A stretch of DNA of 64,000 bases, from positions 124,001-188,000 of the forward strand of contig NZ_BMCG01000001.1 in the NCBI RefSeq assembly GCF_014635065.1, written 5' to 3'. The notes under the pieces are model-generated. The model saw only the letters and a program-made list of their open reading frames with translations. It made no database searches and was not told where the DNA came from. The DNA comes from Oxalicibacterium flavum (GTDB lineage Bacteria > Pseudomonadota > Gammaproteobacteria > Burkholderiales > Burkholderiaceae_D). Shown one piece after another: positions 8,024 through 17,376 of this stretch. Both the position numbers and the translations under genes were made by a program. Every line of letters starts with the position of its first letter. The stretch's first letter is position 1.

Positions 8024-9319
8024 TTAGTCGAGACGTATTGAGGGTCTGACCAGCTTGTTAAGTTGGTCAACCGTCCACAGCGCACTTCCACGCCAGAAGC
8101 CATGCAAATTTGATTGATGACTGCGATAGAGCATAGCGTGACTTAGCTGCGCCAACTTCCCGCGAATGTATCCATCCTTGAACAAACCAAACTGTCCGAG
8201 CGACGCATAGGCATCATATTCGCCAAGGGAAACGAGTGCGCCAAGATTGCGATACCTGAATTCAGATACACGCTTGCCATCGAGCATCCTGGGCAAGTTA
8301 TGAATCAAGTAGGTCGCCTGCTGATGCGCCACCTGCGCCGTGGGCGGCAGCGGACGCACCGCGTCGCCTAACGTCAACGATGCGCAGTCTCCGATTGCAT
8401 AAATGGAAGGGTCGCCTATGGTTTGGAGATGAGGATTGATAATCAACTGATTATTTCTGGTGCACGCCAATCCATCAATTTCGGAAAGCACTTGAGGCGC
8501 TTTGACACCAGCTGCCCATACAAGCATGGTCGCGGCAATGCGTTCGCCACCCTGAATGCTCAAACCGTGTTCGTCAGCTGCCGTCACGCGTGTGTTGGTA
8601 AGGACTTTGACACGTAACAATTCCAGCTTTTGTTGCACTGCTTCGGAAATGGCCGGAGGAAAGGCATCCAGTAATCGCGGCCCGCTTTGAATCAAGGTAA
8701 TGCTGATTTTGCTTCCCAAGCCTTGAGCACCGTAGCTTTCTGCAATCTCGGTCAGGCGGACCAGTTCGGCAGCCAACTCAACGCCTGTCGCGCCGCCACC
8801 GACGATAGCAATCGACAACTGCTGATCGAGTCCAAGACACTGAAACATTCTCAGACGTACTTCTCGATTGAAAGCATCCGCCTGTATCCGCGAATCAATC
8901 ATGTAGCAATGTTCTTTGACACCTGGCGTTCCGAAGTCATTTGCCTCGCTACCTAGCGCCAATACGAGAGTGTCGTACGCAATAGTCCTCTCAGGAACAA
9001 GCCGGCGTCCATCTGGCGCGTTCAATTCTTTGACAAACACCTGTTTTAGCTGCCGTTCGACACCGTTCAATTCTCCAGGTTGATAGGAGAAGCCGCAGTC
9101 GCGGGCATGAGCAACATAGGTCGTCTGCTGCTGAGAAATATCACTGGTTCCTGCTGCGATGGTGTGCAGCATCGGTTTCCAGACATGCGCCGAGTCTCTA
9201 TCTAGAACGGTAATGTCTAGAGGATTTTTCTTGTTGTATTTCCCTTGACGGCCTAACGCACTGGCCAGCCCCAATCCAGCGACGCCACCCCCTACGATTA
9301 CTATCTTTTTTCGTGCCAT
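8024..9319 (-). CDS. ndh: Type II NADH dehydrogenase / FAD-dependent oxidoreductase
   Basis: A 431-residue flavoprotein with two dinucleotide-binding motifs: FAD at residues 6-20 (IVGGGVAGLGLASALG) and NADH near 170 (IAIVGGGATGVELAAEL). The FAD-contact segment YAIGDCASL lies near residue 310. The C-terminal segment (FWRGSALWTVDQLNKLVRP) is the amphipathic membrane-anchoring part seen in NDH-2. The enzyme transfers electrons from NADH to quinone without pumping protons. Length and motifs fit NDH-2; a sulfide:quinone reductase is less likely because its redox cysteines are not evident. It is first in an operon with a TetR regulator, suggesting inducible expression rather than a housekeeping role. 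Confidence 0.85.
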   Translation of the reverse strand: MARKKIVIVGGGVAGLGLASALGRQGKYNKKNPLDITVLDRDSAHVWKPMLHTIAAGTSDISQQQTTYVAHARDCGFSYQPGELNGVERQLKQVFVKELNAPDGRRLVPERTIAYDTLVLALGSEANDFGTPGVKEHCYMIDSRIQADAFNREVRLRMFQCLGLDQQLSIAIVGGGATGVELAAELVRLTEIAESYGAQGLGSKISITLIQSGPRLLDAFPPAISEAVQQKLELLRVKVLTNTRVTAADEHGLSIQGGERIAATMLVWAAGVKAPQVLSEIDGLACTRNNQLIINPHLQTIGDPSIYAIGDCASLTLGDAVRPLPPTAQVAHQQATYLIHNLPRMLDGKRVSEFRYRNLGALVSLGEYDAYASLGQFGLFKDGYIRGKLAQLSHAMLYRSHQSNLHGFWRGSALWTVDQLNKLVRPSIRLD

Positions 9320-9362
9320 TTTCTATCTCATGTATTGCCATTGAGATAAATAGTAACGTAAA

Positions 9363-9378
9363 CGTACATTTATGTACG
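9363..9378. promoter_or_regulatory. Palindromic operator candidate upstream of ndh-tetR
   Basis: CGTACAT-TT-ATGTACG has 7-bp perfect arms and lies 44 nt upstream of the ndh start codon. Size and position fit a TetR-family operator; the linked TetR gene is the natural candidate. Flanking AT-rich sequence (9340-9362) probably holds the promoter. Confidence 0.5.
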
Positions 9379-9837
9379 GATACTACGCACTGAAAAGCTT
9401 GTGCCTGCCATCAACATCCAGAAACACCCTTCCCTCTCGCGAAGCCCTGACATAAAAACCACCTGCAAGAGGTGGCCAGGATTTCCATGGGAAATGCGAT
9501 TTCCCATCCATTGCGGCAGAAAATCCGGCGGAATCCTGAGCATTCCGGCTTCGATCGAAAAGATGACTTTCGACTGCCACGCCCGGCAATTGTCACCGAG
9601 GAACACGGATTGTCACATAGTATTTCACGCCTCCAAATACTGCCGTCGGTGCGGATAGCATAAGGCCCGCCACATGCCCGTGGATACGCATCCGGGCATC
9701 CAGCTGCACGTGGCAATCGATGAGGAACGCACTTCGTTCCTGCCCCGGAAACAAGCAATCAGGAACGTGGAACCGGCCTTGTGACATTCAAACGCCAAGG
9801 GTTGGTACGCCATGACCGCATAACCAGGAAAGCACGT
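9379..9837. other. Intergenic region between ndh and cheW
   Basis: About 460 nt between divergent genes. Short frames on both strands have no recognisable product and no good ribosome sites. No RNA gene or repeat was recognised. G+C changes here, from the AT-richer left block to the GC-rich remainder. Confidence 0.4.
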
Positions 9838-10362
9838 ATGAGCACAAGTCCAGCAATGGGTATTGAGGCAGGCGGGGAGTTTCTGTCGTTCAGGATCGGC
9901 CGCGAAGAATATGGCATCGACATTCTGAAGGTGCAGGAAATCCGTGGCTACGAAACGGTCACGAAGGTCGCCAATGCGCCCAAACATGTGCTGGGCGTCA
10001 TCAATCTGCGCGGCGCCATCGTGCCCATCGTCGATTTGCGCATCAAGCTGCGCCAGACACTGGTGGATTACGCCTCCGCCACGGTCGTCATCATCGTGGA
10101 ACTTGGCGATGCCAAGACCGGCATGGTCGTCGATGGCGTATCCGACGTGCTGACGCTGCCGCCGGCGAACATCAAGCCCGTGCCCGAGCTGTCCTTCGGC
10201 CCGCATACCGATTTCATCTGCGGGCTCGGCATGATCGACGAACGCATGCTGATTCTGATCGACATCGAAAAATTGCTGCAGGCGGAAACATCGACCGTGC
10301 TCGAAACGCAGGAACGCGTTTCGTCCCGGATCGCGGACGACGGACACGAAGCCACGCCCTGA
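9838..10362 (+). CDS. cheW: CheW-like chemotaxis coupling protein
   Basis: A 174-residue single-domain CheW (residues 15-155): FLSFRIGREEYGIDILKVQE, VLGVINLRGAIVPIVDLR and a C-terminal MLILIDIEKLL. CheW bridges chemoreceptors and the CheA kinase. The ATG at 9838 is chosen for the AGGAAAG site; an upstream GTG at 9781 lacks one. No cheA or other che gene is in the window, so this is an accessory copy. A PAS chemoreceptor encoded about 7 kb away (17377-19029) is a plausible partner. Confidence 0.93.
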   Translation: MSTSPAMGIEAGGEFLSFRIGREEYGIDILKVQEIRGYETVTKVANAPKHVLGVINLRGAIVPIVDLRIKLRQTLVDYASATVVIIVELGDAKTGMVVDGVSDVLTLPPANIKPVPELSFGPHTDFICGLGMIDERMLILIDIEKLLQAETSTVLETQERVSSRIADDGHEATP

Positions 10363-10785
10363 CTTCCCGCCCGATGCCGGACGTGCATCGCCCATCGTCC
10401 TGATCGTGCGTCGGCGGCCGGCCCTGGCCGTCGATACGCAACGCCGCGCTTCCTGCGCACGCCCCCATGACCCGATAGCTGCGCCCGCCACAAGCACCGT
10501 GTTGCCGGGCAGGCACACTGTTGCTTATCGTCACGCAGGCTTGCCGGATGGCAAGCCATTGCACCAGGAGATGCGGTAAACTACCGCTACCGTCCGACAA
10601 GCTGTCACTTCCCCGCCATGTCCCTTAGCCAGCGAACATGCTGCCCCGCATCGGTTCGCTGCCGCAGTTCGTCAGGCGCCTGTCTTCCGGCGAGGATTCG
10701 CAGCGGTTCGCGACGGCGATGTGCACCATCCATATATAAAAACGATTGATCTGTTCCACAACAAGACGTGTCGGGAGCGCTTGTA
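10363..10785. other. Intergenic region upstream of the OmpR-type regulator
   Basis: About 420 nt without a convincing gene. An AT-rich patch (10731-10745, containing TATATA) 45 nt before the regulator start is the likely promoter. No hairpin terminator after cheW is evident. Confidence 0.4.
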
Positions 10786-11520
10786 ATGCATGCCGGGAAA
10801 TCCATATTAATCGTCGATGACGATCCGCAGGCCCGCAAACTGCTGCAGACTTATCTGAGCAATGTCGGCTTCCTGGTCCGGGCCGCCGTCAACGGCAGCG
10901 ATTTCCGTCGAATCCTGGAAGAAACGGGAGCGGACTTGGTGATTCTGGACGTCACGCTTCCCGACGAAAGCGGATTCAAGCTCTGCCAGTGGATGCACGA
11001 ACACCCGGATTTTCTTCAGATCCCCATCATCATGCTGACCGGCCGGGTCGAGGAAGTGAACCGCGTCCTGGGACTCGAACTCGGCGCCGACGACTACCTG
11101 TGCAAGCCGTTCAGCCTGCGCGAACTGCTGGCGCGCATCAATGCGCTTCTGCGCCGCACGAGCATCAGTCCGAAATCGACGGCTATCGGCGGTCAGGTGC
11201 TGGCCTTCGACGAATGGCAGCTCGATACGGTGAGCCGCCGTCTGGTTCACCTCGACGGCGAGGAAGTGATTCTGACCGGCACCGATTTCACCCTGTTGAA
11301 ACTCTTCCTCGATCATCCACAGCAGGTTCTCGACCGCGACACCATCGGCAATGCCACGCGCGGACGCGAGATGATGCCGCAGGAGCGCGGCGTCGATACC
11401 GCCGTATATCGCCTGCGCCAGCGTCTGCGCGACACTGCCAAGCCGCCGCGGCTGATTCTCACCGTGCGGGGTGGCGGCTATCTTCTGGCGGCGGAAGTGA
11501 CCTTGCGCAACCGCGCCTAG
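10786..11520 (+). CDS. OmpR/PhoB-type response regulator
   Basis: A 244-residue regulator. The receiver domain (residues 5-120) has the acidic pair in LIVDDDPQ, the phospho-acceptor in VILDVTLPDESG and the switch residues LTGR and KPFSLREL. A winged-helix DNA-binding domain follows (about 140-235; RGVDTAVYRLRQRLRD, ILTVRGGGYLL). The ATG at 10786 follows a GGGAG site; a GTG at 10768 is the alternative. No histidine kinase is in an operon with it. Its stop codon overlaps that of the convergent HD-GYP gene in the tetranucleotide CTAG. Its input may come from the hybrid kinase on the opposite strand, which is inference. Confidence 0.92.
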   Translation: MHAGKSILIVDDDPQARKLLQTYLSNVGFLVRAAVNGSDFRRILEETGADLVILDVTLPDESGFKLCQWMHEHPDFLQIPIIMLTGRVEEVNRVLGLELGADDYLCKPFSLRELLARINALLRRTSISPKSTAIGGQVLAFDEWQLDTVSRRLVHLDGEEVILTGTDFTLLKLFLDHPQQVLDRDTIGNATRGREMMPQERGVDTAVYRLRQRLRDTAKPPRLILTVRGGGYLLAAEVTLRNRA

Positions 11521-12587
11521 GCGGCCTTCAACCCGTCCGGTTCCCGGTAGCGCTCTGCGATGCGCAGGATGTCGTCCAGGCTGGACAGGAACACATCGAC
11601 GATCTCCGGATCGAAGTGTTTTCCCGATTGCTGCCGCATGAACGAGACGGCCTGTTCGATGCTCCATGCCGGCTTGTAGGGACGCACCGAAATCAGCGCA
11701 TCGAACACGTCCGCCACTGTGGCGATCCTGGCCGATTGCGGGATGTCGGCGCCGGCCAGGCCGGACGGATAACCGCTGCCGTCCCATTTCTCGTGGTGGT
11801 GCAAGGCGATTTCCCGCGCCAGGCGCAACAAGGGAAAATCGTCGCCGGCCAGAAGTTCGGCGCCGATTGCCACGTGTCCTTTCATGATCCGCCACTCCTC
11901 GTCGTCCAGTTTTCCCGGCTTGAGCAGGATGGCATCGGGGATGCCGATCTTGCCGATGTCGTGCATCGGACTGGCGTGCAGCATCAGCTCGACATCGGCC
12001 GCGTCCCAGCCCAATCGCTCGGCAAGCAGCGCGGCCGTATGCGCCATGCGCAGGACGTGCAGGCCGGTTTCGTTGTCCCGGTATTCGGCGGCCCGGCCCA
12101 GGCGCTGGATGATCTGCAGGCGGGTCGCGACCACTTCCTCGGTGCGACGGCGGACCATCTCCTCGAGGACGACATTCTGTTCGTGGGTGATGCGATGCGC
12201 GCGGCGGCCATCGAGCAGATTGCGCACGCGCATCAACAATTCTGTGCGCTCGAAAGGCTTGCTCAGATAGTCGCGCGCGCCCAGGGCGAGCGCCTTGAGC
12301 AGGCTGCCGTGTCCGTACTCGGCCGTCAGGACCAGGATAGGCGGCAGCAGCGGATCGCCGAGCGCGCGCAACTGTTCCATGATCTGGTAGCCGTCGAGGT
12401 GCGGCATGTTGAGGTCGAGCAGGATCAGGTCGGGGCGCAGGCGCGCATACTCTGGCAGAACCTGACGCGGGTCGTCGAGACAGATGCGCCGGGTGTAACC
12501 CTGACCGTCCAGTATCTTGTCCAGCAACTTGAGGTTGGCCGGCTCGTCGTCGACGATCATGATCGTCGAATCGTCGTGCGTCGTCAT
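11517..12587 (-). CDS. Response regulator with HD-GYP phosphodiesterase domain
   Basis: A 356-residue protein. The receiver domain (8-125; MIVDDEPANLKLLDKILDG, LILLDLNMPHLDG, KPFERTEL) is joined by a helical linker to an HD-GYP domain (about 155-345; HDIGKIGIPD, HHEKWDGSGYPSGL). HD-GYP enzymes hydrolyse cyclic di-GMP, and all signature residues are present, so it is probably active. The gene overlaps the preceding hybrid kinase gene by 4 nt (ATGA), so kinase and regulator are translationally coupled. Phosphorylation probably lowers c-di-GMP in response to the PAS-sensed signal. Confidence 0.93.
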   Translation of the reverse strand: MTTHDDSTIMIVDDEPANLKLLDKILDGQGYTRRICLDDPRQVLPEYARLRPDLILLDLNMPHLDGYQIMEQLRALGDPLLPPILVLTAEYGHGSLLKALALGARDYLSKPFERTELLMRVRNLLDGRRAHRITHEQNVVLEEMVRRRTEEVVATRLQIIQRLGRAAEYRDNETGLHVLRMAHTAALLAERLGWDAADVELMLHASPMHDIGKIGIPDAILLKPGKLDDEEWRIMKGHVAIGAELLAGDDFPLLRLAREIALHHHEKWDGSGYPSGLAGADIPQSARIATVADVFDALISVRPYKPAWSIEQAVSFMRQQSGKHFDPEIVDVFLSSLDDILRIAERYREPDGLKAA

Positions 12588-15500
12588 GTGGATGCTCCTT
12601 GGAGACGGTGTGTGTCGATGCTTTCCAGAAAACGGCCAACGTCGATCGGCTTGGTCAGATAATCGGCAAAGCCGGCCGCGATGCCGCGCTCGATGTCCTT
12701 CGGCATGGCATTGGCCGAGACGGCAATGACCGGCACATGCCGCAGTCGAAGGTCGGCCTTGAGTACCTGCAGCACTTCGTAGCCGTCCATGCCCGGCATG
12801 TTGATGTCGAGCAGGATCAAACTCGGCTTGCGGCTGCGCGCCAATTCGATACCCAGTTCAGGCGTGTGCGCCGTCACCAGCAGGGTGTTGCGCAGCTTGC
12901 CGAGCATCTGCGTGACGAGTTTCAGATTGACGGGATTGTCATCGATATAGAGGATTTGTTCCTGATCGTATCCCTCGCTTTTCGCTCCGTGCCGCAGTAC
13001 CTGTTCCTGAAGTCCTGCCATTTCCGGCTCCGCCTGCGGCAGCTCGATCCAGAAACGGCTTCCCGTGCCGGGCGTGCTGTCGACGGCGATCGTTCCGCCC
13101 ATCGCCTCGATCAGGCGACGCGAAATCACCAGGCCGATGCCGGTGCCTTCGATCTTGCCGTGTTCCTCACCCAGGCGGTTGAAGGGCTGGAACAACCGTG
13201 CCAGATTCTCGGGCGCGATGCCATTGCCCGTATCGGCGACCGCAATGCGGAAGCGCGGGCCATCCGCCTCCACCGTCAGCCTGACCTCGCCCTGCTGACG
13301 GTTGTACTTGATGGCATTAGACAGCAGGTTGAGCAGGACCTGCTTGAGCCGCACCCTGTCGGCCAGCACCGCTGCCATCGGAGCGGTCGGCATGTGCAGG
13401 GAGATCTGGCGCTCGCTCGCCAGCGGCCGCAGCAGGTGATCGCATTCGTCGATCACCTGGTCCAGCAGAACGGTTTCGATGGACAGGCTCATGTGGCCGG
13501 ACTCGATCTTGGAGAGGTCGAGCACCCCGTTGATCAATCCCAGCAGATGGCGTCCCGCCTTGAGGATTTCCTGCACGCTATCCTGCTGGTCCGCGTTCAG
13601 CCTTTCGTCGAATTCGAGTATCTGGGCAAAGCCGAAGATGGCATTCATCGGCGTGCGCAATTCATGGCTCATGCTCGACAGGAATTCGGTTTTCGCCCGA
13701 TTGGCGCGTTCGGCTTCCTGCTTCGCGGCCTGCACGGCGAGTTCGATCTCCTTCTGACGCGAAATATCGAGCACCGTCGTCAGGCGCAGTTCGCGGCCGC
13801 CGAACAGCAGATTGCGTCCGCGCACAATGGCCGGGAAAGTCGTGCCGTCGTGACGCAGCATCATCGACTCATACGGCTCTGCCCATTTCGACTCGATCAG
13901 TTGCAATGCCATCGGCACCACGCTGGCGGCAGTGAAAGACATCACCGGCCGACCGACGGCATCTTCGCGCCGGCAGCGGAACAGTTCGAACCAGCGGTCG
14001 CTGGCGTCGACGATGATGCCCCGGTCGCACACCACGATCCCCTCCTCGACGTTATCGACGAAGAACTTGTAGCGTTGCGTGCTCTCCTGCAATTCGAGTT
14101 CGATGGCCTTGAGGTCCGTGATATCCAGATGCGCGCCAACGATGCCGACGACCCGGCCTTCGGCATCGAGCTGAGGCATGATTCCGATCCGCAGCCAGCA
14201 CTCGCCGCGCGACAGTTCCACGCGCGCCTCGAACGGCGGCAGCGGGCGGCCGCTTTCCAGCACCGCGCGGCTGGGTTCGCGGTAGATCGCGGCGATCTCC
14301 GGCGCAAGCAGTTCGGCGTCTTCCCTGCCCTCGAGCTGCGTCAGGCTCCCGATGCCGAAATCGTTGAGGAAGCGCCGATTGGCGCCCTGATAGCGCAGTT
14401 CGCGGTCTTTCCAGAAAATACCGGCCGGCAGCTTGTCGAAGACGCCGCGGACCTGCCGCGCATCATCCCTTGCCTTCTGCCTGCTGAGGAACAGTTCGTC
14501 CTGCGTCTGCTTGAGCAATGTGATATCGGTGCGGATAGAAACGTAGCGAAGCGGCTTTCCGGCCTCGTCCACGACCGGCATGATGGTCGCGCTGACCCAG
14601 TAGAGTTCGCCGTTCTTCTTGCGGTTGCAGAACTCGCCGCGCCATGTTCCGCCATGCGTGATGGTGCGCCACAGATCGGTATAGAACTCGTCGGAATGGC
14701 GGCCTGACCTGAGCTTACCGTGGGTCGCTCCGAGCAGTTCTTCGCGGCCGTATCCGCTCAATGCGCAAAACCTGTCGTTGGCATAGATGATGCGGCCGGC
14801 CGTGTCTGTCATGCTGATGATGGCGTGCTGGTCGGCTGCGCCATGCAGCGTATCCATTTTCTGGCGCTGCATCTCCAGTTGCCGACTATGCAGTTCCTCG
14901 CACCGCCTGCGTGCACGCGCCGCGCGCACGATGGGACGCAGCAACGCCGCAAGCTGGCCGGCGGCGGCCGGGCTGTCCAGCCAGAACTCGTCGTCCACGC
15001 CCGTTTCCGACGACGCTTGCCTGGACTCGGCCGATGCCAGGAAGAACAGCGGCAATCGCAGGCGGACGGCTGCCTTGCGCGCCGCGGCGACGAGGTCCGC
15101 ATCGCGCGGCGCGATCTCAACGATCAATGCCGCACAGTCGGCCGCTTGCCGCAGATGCGACAGCTCGCCTGCATTCAGGATCAGCGGCGTGCAGCGCGCG
15201 GCTTCCACTTCCCGCGTACGCGCCGCCACTGCCTCCGGCGGACTGGCGACGAGTGCCACCGGCAACGGCCGGCCAAGCAGGTCGTCGCCTATCGCCGCCA
15301 GCAATTGCGCCAATGCCATGTCTTCCGCCGGTGCCCGCAGGACGCGACCGCATGGCAGCGGTTCGTCCTGCGTATCGGCATCTCCCAGCATCACCACCGC
15401 AGCCGCATGGGCGACACACCGGGAAAAGGCATGCCGCGCCGCGAGCGGTTGCCGTGCCAGCCAGGCGGAATCGGTCAGGACGACATCCAGAGCACCCACA

Positions 15501-15643
15501 GCATCGGGCATCGCGGCCAGCGACAGCACTTCCGAGAACAGGAAACGCTCACTGCCGAGCAGTTGTCGCAGCGCGGGCCACGGGGCGCATGCGAGACCGA
15601 CCAGCAATACTCTTATCTTTTCCGAGGCCCCGTTGCCTGACAT
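12584..15643 (-). CDS. Multi-PAS hybrid sensor histidine kinase
   Basis: A 1,019-residue protein. The N-terminal 240 residues resemble two degenerate receiver-like folds without clear phospho-acceptors. Three PAS domains follow (about 270-385, 400-520, 525-640; the first has GYGREELLG and RKKNGELYWVSATIMP). HisKA is near 650 (FLSSMSHELRTPMNAIFGFA), then HATPase (NLLSNAIKYN, DTGNGIAPENL, GTGIGLVISRRL) and a C-terminal receiver (ILYIDDNPVNLKLV, LILLDINMPGMDGYEV). No membrane segment is visible, so it is probably cytoplasmic. The ATG at 15643 is chosen for an AAGGA site 7 nt upstream; the frame stays open far upstream only because of GC-rich antisense sequence. It is coupled to the HD-GYP regulator by a 4-nt overlap. 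Confidence 0.9.
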   Translation of the reverse strand: MSGNGASEKIRVLLVGLACAPWPALRQLLGSERFLFSEVLSLAAMPDAVGALDVVLTDSAWLARQPLAARHAFSRCVAHAAAVVMLGDADTQDEPLPCGRVLRAPAEDMALAQLLAAIGDDLLGRPLPVALVASPPEAVAARTREVEAARCTPLILNAGELSHLRQAADCAALIVEIAPRDADLVAAARKAAVRLRLPLFFLASAESRQASSETGVDDEFWLDSPAAAGQLAALLRPIVRAARARRRCEELHSRQLEMQRQKMDTLHGAADQHAIISMTDTAGRIIYANDRFCALSGYGREELLGATHGKLRSGRHSDEFYTDLWRTITHGGTWRGEFCNRKKNGELYWVSATIMPVVDEAGKPLRYVSIRTDITLLKQTQDELFLSRQKARDDARQVRGVFDKLPAGIFWKDRELRYQGANRRFLNDFGIGSLTQLEGREDAELLAPEIAAIYREPSRAVLESGRPLPPFEARVELSRGECWLRIGIMPQLDAEGRVVGIVGAHLDITDLKAIELELQESTQRYKFFVDNVEEGIVVCDRGIIVDASDRWFELFRCRREDAVGRPVMSFTAASVVPMALQLIESKWAEPYESMMLRHDGTTFPAIVRGRNLLFGGRELRLTTVLDISRQKEIELAVQAAKQEAERANRAKTEFLSSMSHELRTPMNAIFGFAQILEFDERLNADQQDSVQEILKAGRHLLGLINGVLDLSKIESGHMSLSIETVLLDQVIDECDHLLRPLASERQISLHMPTAPMAAVLADRVRLKQVLLNLLSNAIKYNRQQGEVRLTVEADGPRFRIAVADTGNGIAPENLARLFQPFNRLGEEHGKIEGTGIGLVISRRLIEAMGGTIAVDSTPGTGSRFWIELPQAEPEMAGLQEQVLRHGAKSEGYDQEQILYIDDNPVNLKLVTQMLGKLRNTLLVTAHTPELGIELARSRKPSLILLDINMPGMDGYEVLQVLKADLRLRHVPVIAVSANAMPKDIERGIAAGFADYLTKPIDVGRFLESIDTHRLQGAST

Positions 15644-15856
15644 GTCGTGTTCCTTTTTTACCTGTAAATGAAGCGGTGCAGCAACCACGTTCACGCGAGC
15701 GCGGTTGCGCACGCGCGTTACGGATAACCGGCATCGATTCAGCGTCGTCGCTCCCGCCTCATCCTGTGCGGGAACGACGGAAAATGAAAAATGCCCGGCG
15801 TTCCGGGATAGAATTTTCCCTTGCAGCAACAGAATAACCGACGCAGAAAGAGTACC

Positions 15857-17299
15857 GTGCAAACCCATCGCCCTTTTCCCGAAGACCGTTTTTCCACCCT
15901 GCGCATCGGCAATGCGCGCATTCGCACGACGCGGTCTCTGCCGGTCGTCAATCCGGCCTTCGGCACGGCGTTCACCAGCGTCCCGCACGCCGCGCCGGAA
16001 CATCTGGAAGGCGCTGTCGCGGCGGCGCAGGACGCCTTCGCGCAGTGGCGCGCCCTTCCGTGGGCGGAACGCCAGTCCCGCATCGAAGCCCTCGCCGATC
16101 GCATGGCGCAGGCGCGCGAAGAACTGGCCGAACTCATGACCCTGGAACAGGGCAAACCGCGCCATTCGGCGGCGATCGGCGAAGTCGATTACGCCGTGGA
16201 CTGGCTCAGGGGAATCGCCAGGCAACGCCTGAACGCCAAGGTCCTCGAAGACAAACCGCATCATCATGTCGAACAATCCTATGTTCCGCTGGGCGTGGTC
16301 GGCCTGATCGTGCCCTGGAACTTCCCGCTGTGCCTGGCCATCTGGAAACTCGCGCCGGCCCTGATCACGGGCAATACCGTCATTCTCAAACCGTCGCCGT
16401 ACACGCCACTGACCGCGCTGCGCCTGGCCGAGCTGGCCGAGGATGTCCTGCCGCCCGGCGTGTTCACGGTGCTGACCGGAGACGACATGCTGGGCCAATG
16501 GATGGTGGACCATCCGGGCATCGCCAAGATCAGTTTCACCGGTTCGAGCGCCACCGGCCGCAAGGTCATGGCCGGCGCCGCCGCGCATCTCAAGCGCGTG
16601 ACGCTGGAACTGGGCGGCAACGACCCCGCCATCGTGCTGCCCGACGCCGATCTCGACGCCTGCGTTCCGCCATTGTTCTGGGGCGCCTTCGGCAATTCCG
16701 GCCAATGGTGCGTCGGCATCAAGCGGCTCTACGTGCACGACGACATCTACCCGCAACTGCGCGACGCGCTGATCGCCTATGCACGCAGCATACCGATGGG
16801 CGACGGCATGGACCCGGCCAACCTGCTCGGACCGCTGCAAAATGCCCGGCAGTACGCCAAGGTGCTGGACCTGCTCGACGATTGCAACCGGCAGGGCTTG
16901 CGCATCGCGCACGGCGGCGCGCATCCCGCGCCCGATCGGCAAGGCTACTTCGTGCCGGTCACGCTCGTCGACAATCCGCCCGACGACAGCCGCGTGGTCA
17001 CCGAGGAAGCGTTCGGCCCCATCCTTCCCATCTTGCGCTACCGCGATATCGACGACGTGGTGCGGCGCGCCAACGACACCGGCTACGGTCTCGGCGCTTC
17101 GATCTGGAGCCGCGACACGGCATTGGCCCAGACCCTGGCCGATCGCCTCGAAGCCGGCACGGTCTGGATCAACGAGGTCTATGTCCACGGCGTGGATTTT
17201 CCCTTCGGCGGACACAAGCTGTCGGGCTTGGGCCTCGAGCACGGCGCCGAAGGACTGGCGGCTTACACCAACCTGAAAATTCGCATGACGGCACGCTAG
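15857..17299 (+). CDS. NAD(P)-dependent aldehyde dehydrogenase
   Basis: A 480-residue ALDH-superfamily enzyme oxidising an aldehyde to its acid. The nucleotide-binding segment is VGLIVPWNFPLC with the conserved Asn, plus KPSPYTPLTAL. The catalytic Glu is in VTLELGGNDPAIV, the nucleophilic Cys in NSGQWCVGIKRL, and the C-terminal EEAFGPILPI and FPFGGHKLSG motifs are intact. The GTG at 15857 is chosen for an AAAGAG site and normal family length; a TTG at 15821 is the alternative. It is divergent from the hybrid kinase. The substrate cannot be read from sequence. Confidence 0.9.
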   Translation: MQTHRPFPEDRFSTLRIGNARIRTTRSLPVVNPAFGTAFTSVPHAAPEHLEGAVAAAQDAFAQWRALPWAERQSRIEALADRMAQAREELAELMTLEQGKPRHSAAIGEVDYAVDWLRGIARQRLNAKVLEDKPHHHVEQSYVPLGVVGLIVPWNFPLCLAIWKLAPALITGNTVILKPSPYTPLTALRLAELAEDVLPPGVFTVLTGDDMLGQWMVDHPGIAKISFTGSSATGRKVMAGAAAHLKRVTLELGGNDPAIVLPDADLDACVPPLFWGAFGNSGQWCVGIKRLYVHDDIYPQLRDALIAYARSIPMGDGMDPANLLGPLQNARQYAKVLDLLDDCNRQGLRIAHGGAHPAPDRQGYFVPVTLVDNPPDDSRVVTEEAFGPILPILRYRDIDDVVRRANDTGYGLGASIWSRDTALAQTLADRLEAGTVWINEVYVHGVDFPFGGHKLSGLGLEHGAEGLAAYTNLKIRMTAR

Positions 17300-17376
17300 G
17301 CTCCCCTTGCGTGCCCTTGTGCGCGAGCGTGGCGCTCGATGCCGGGCATCCACCGCCACCGGATCGCGCCATCCGG

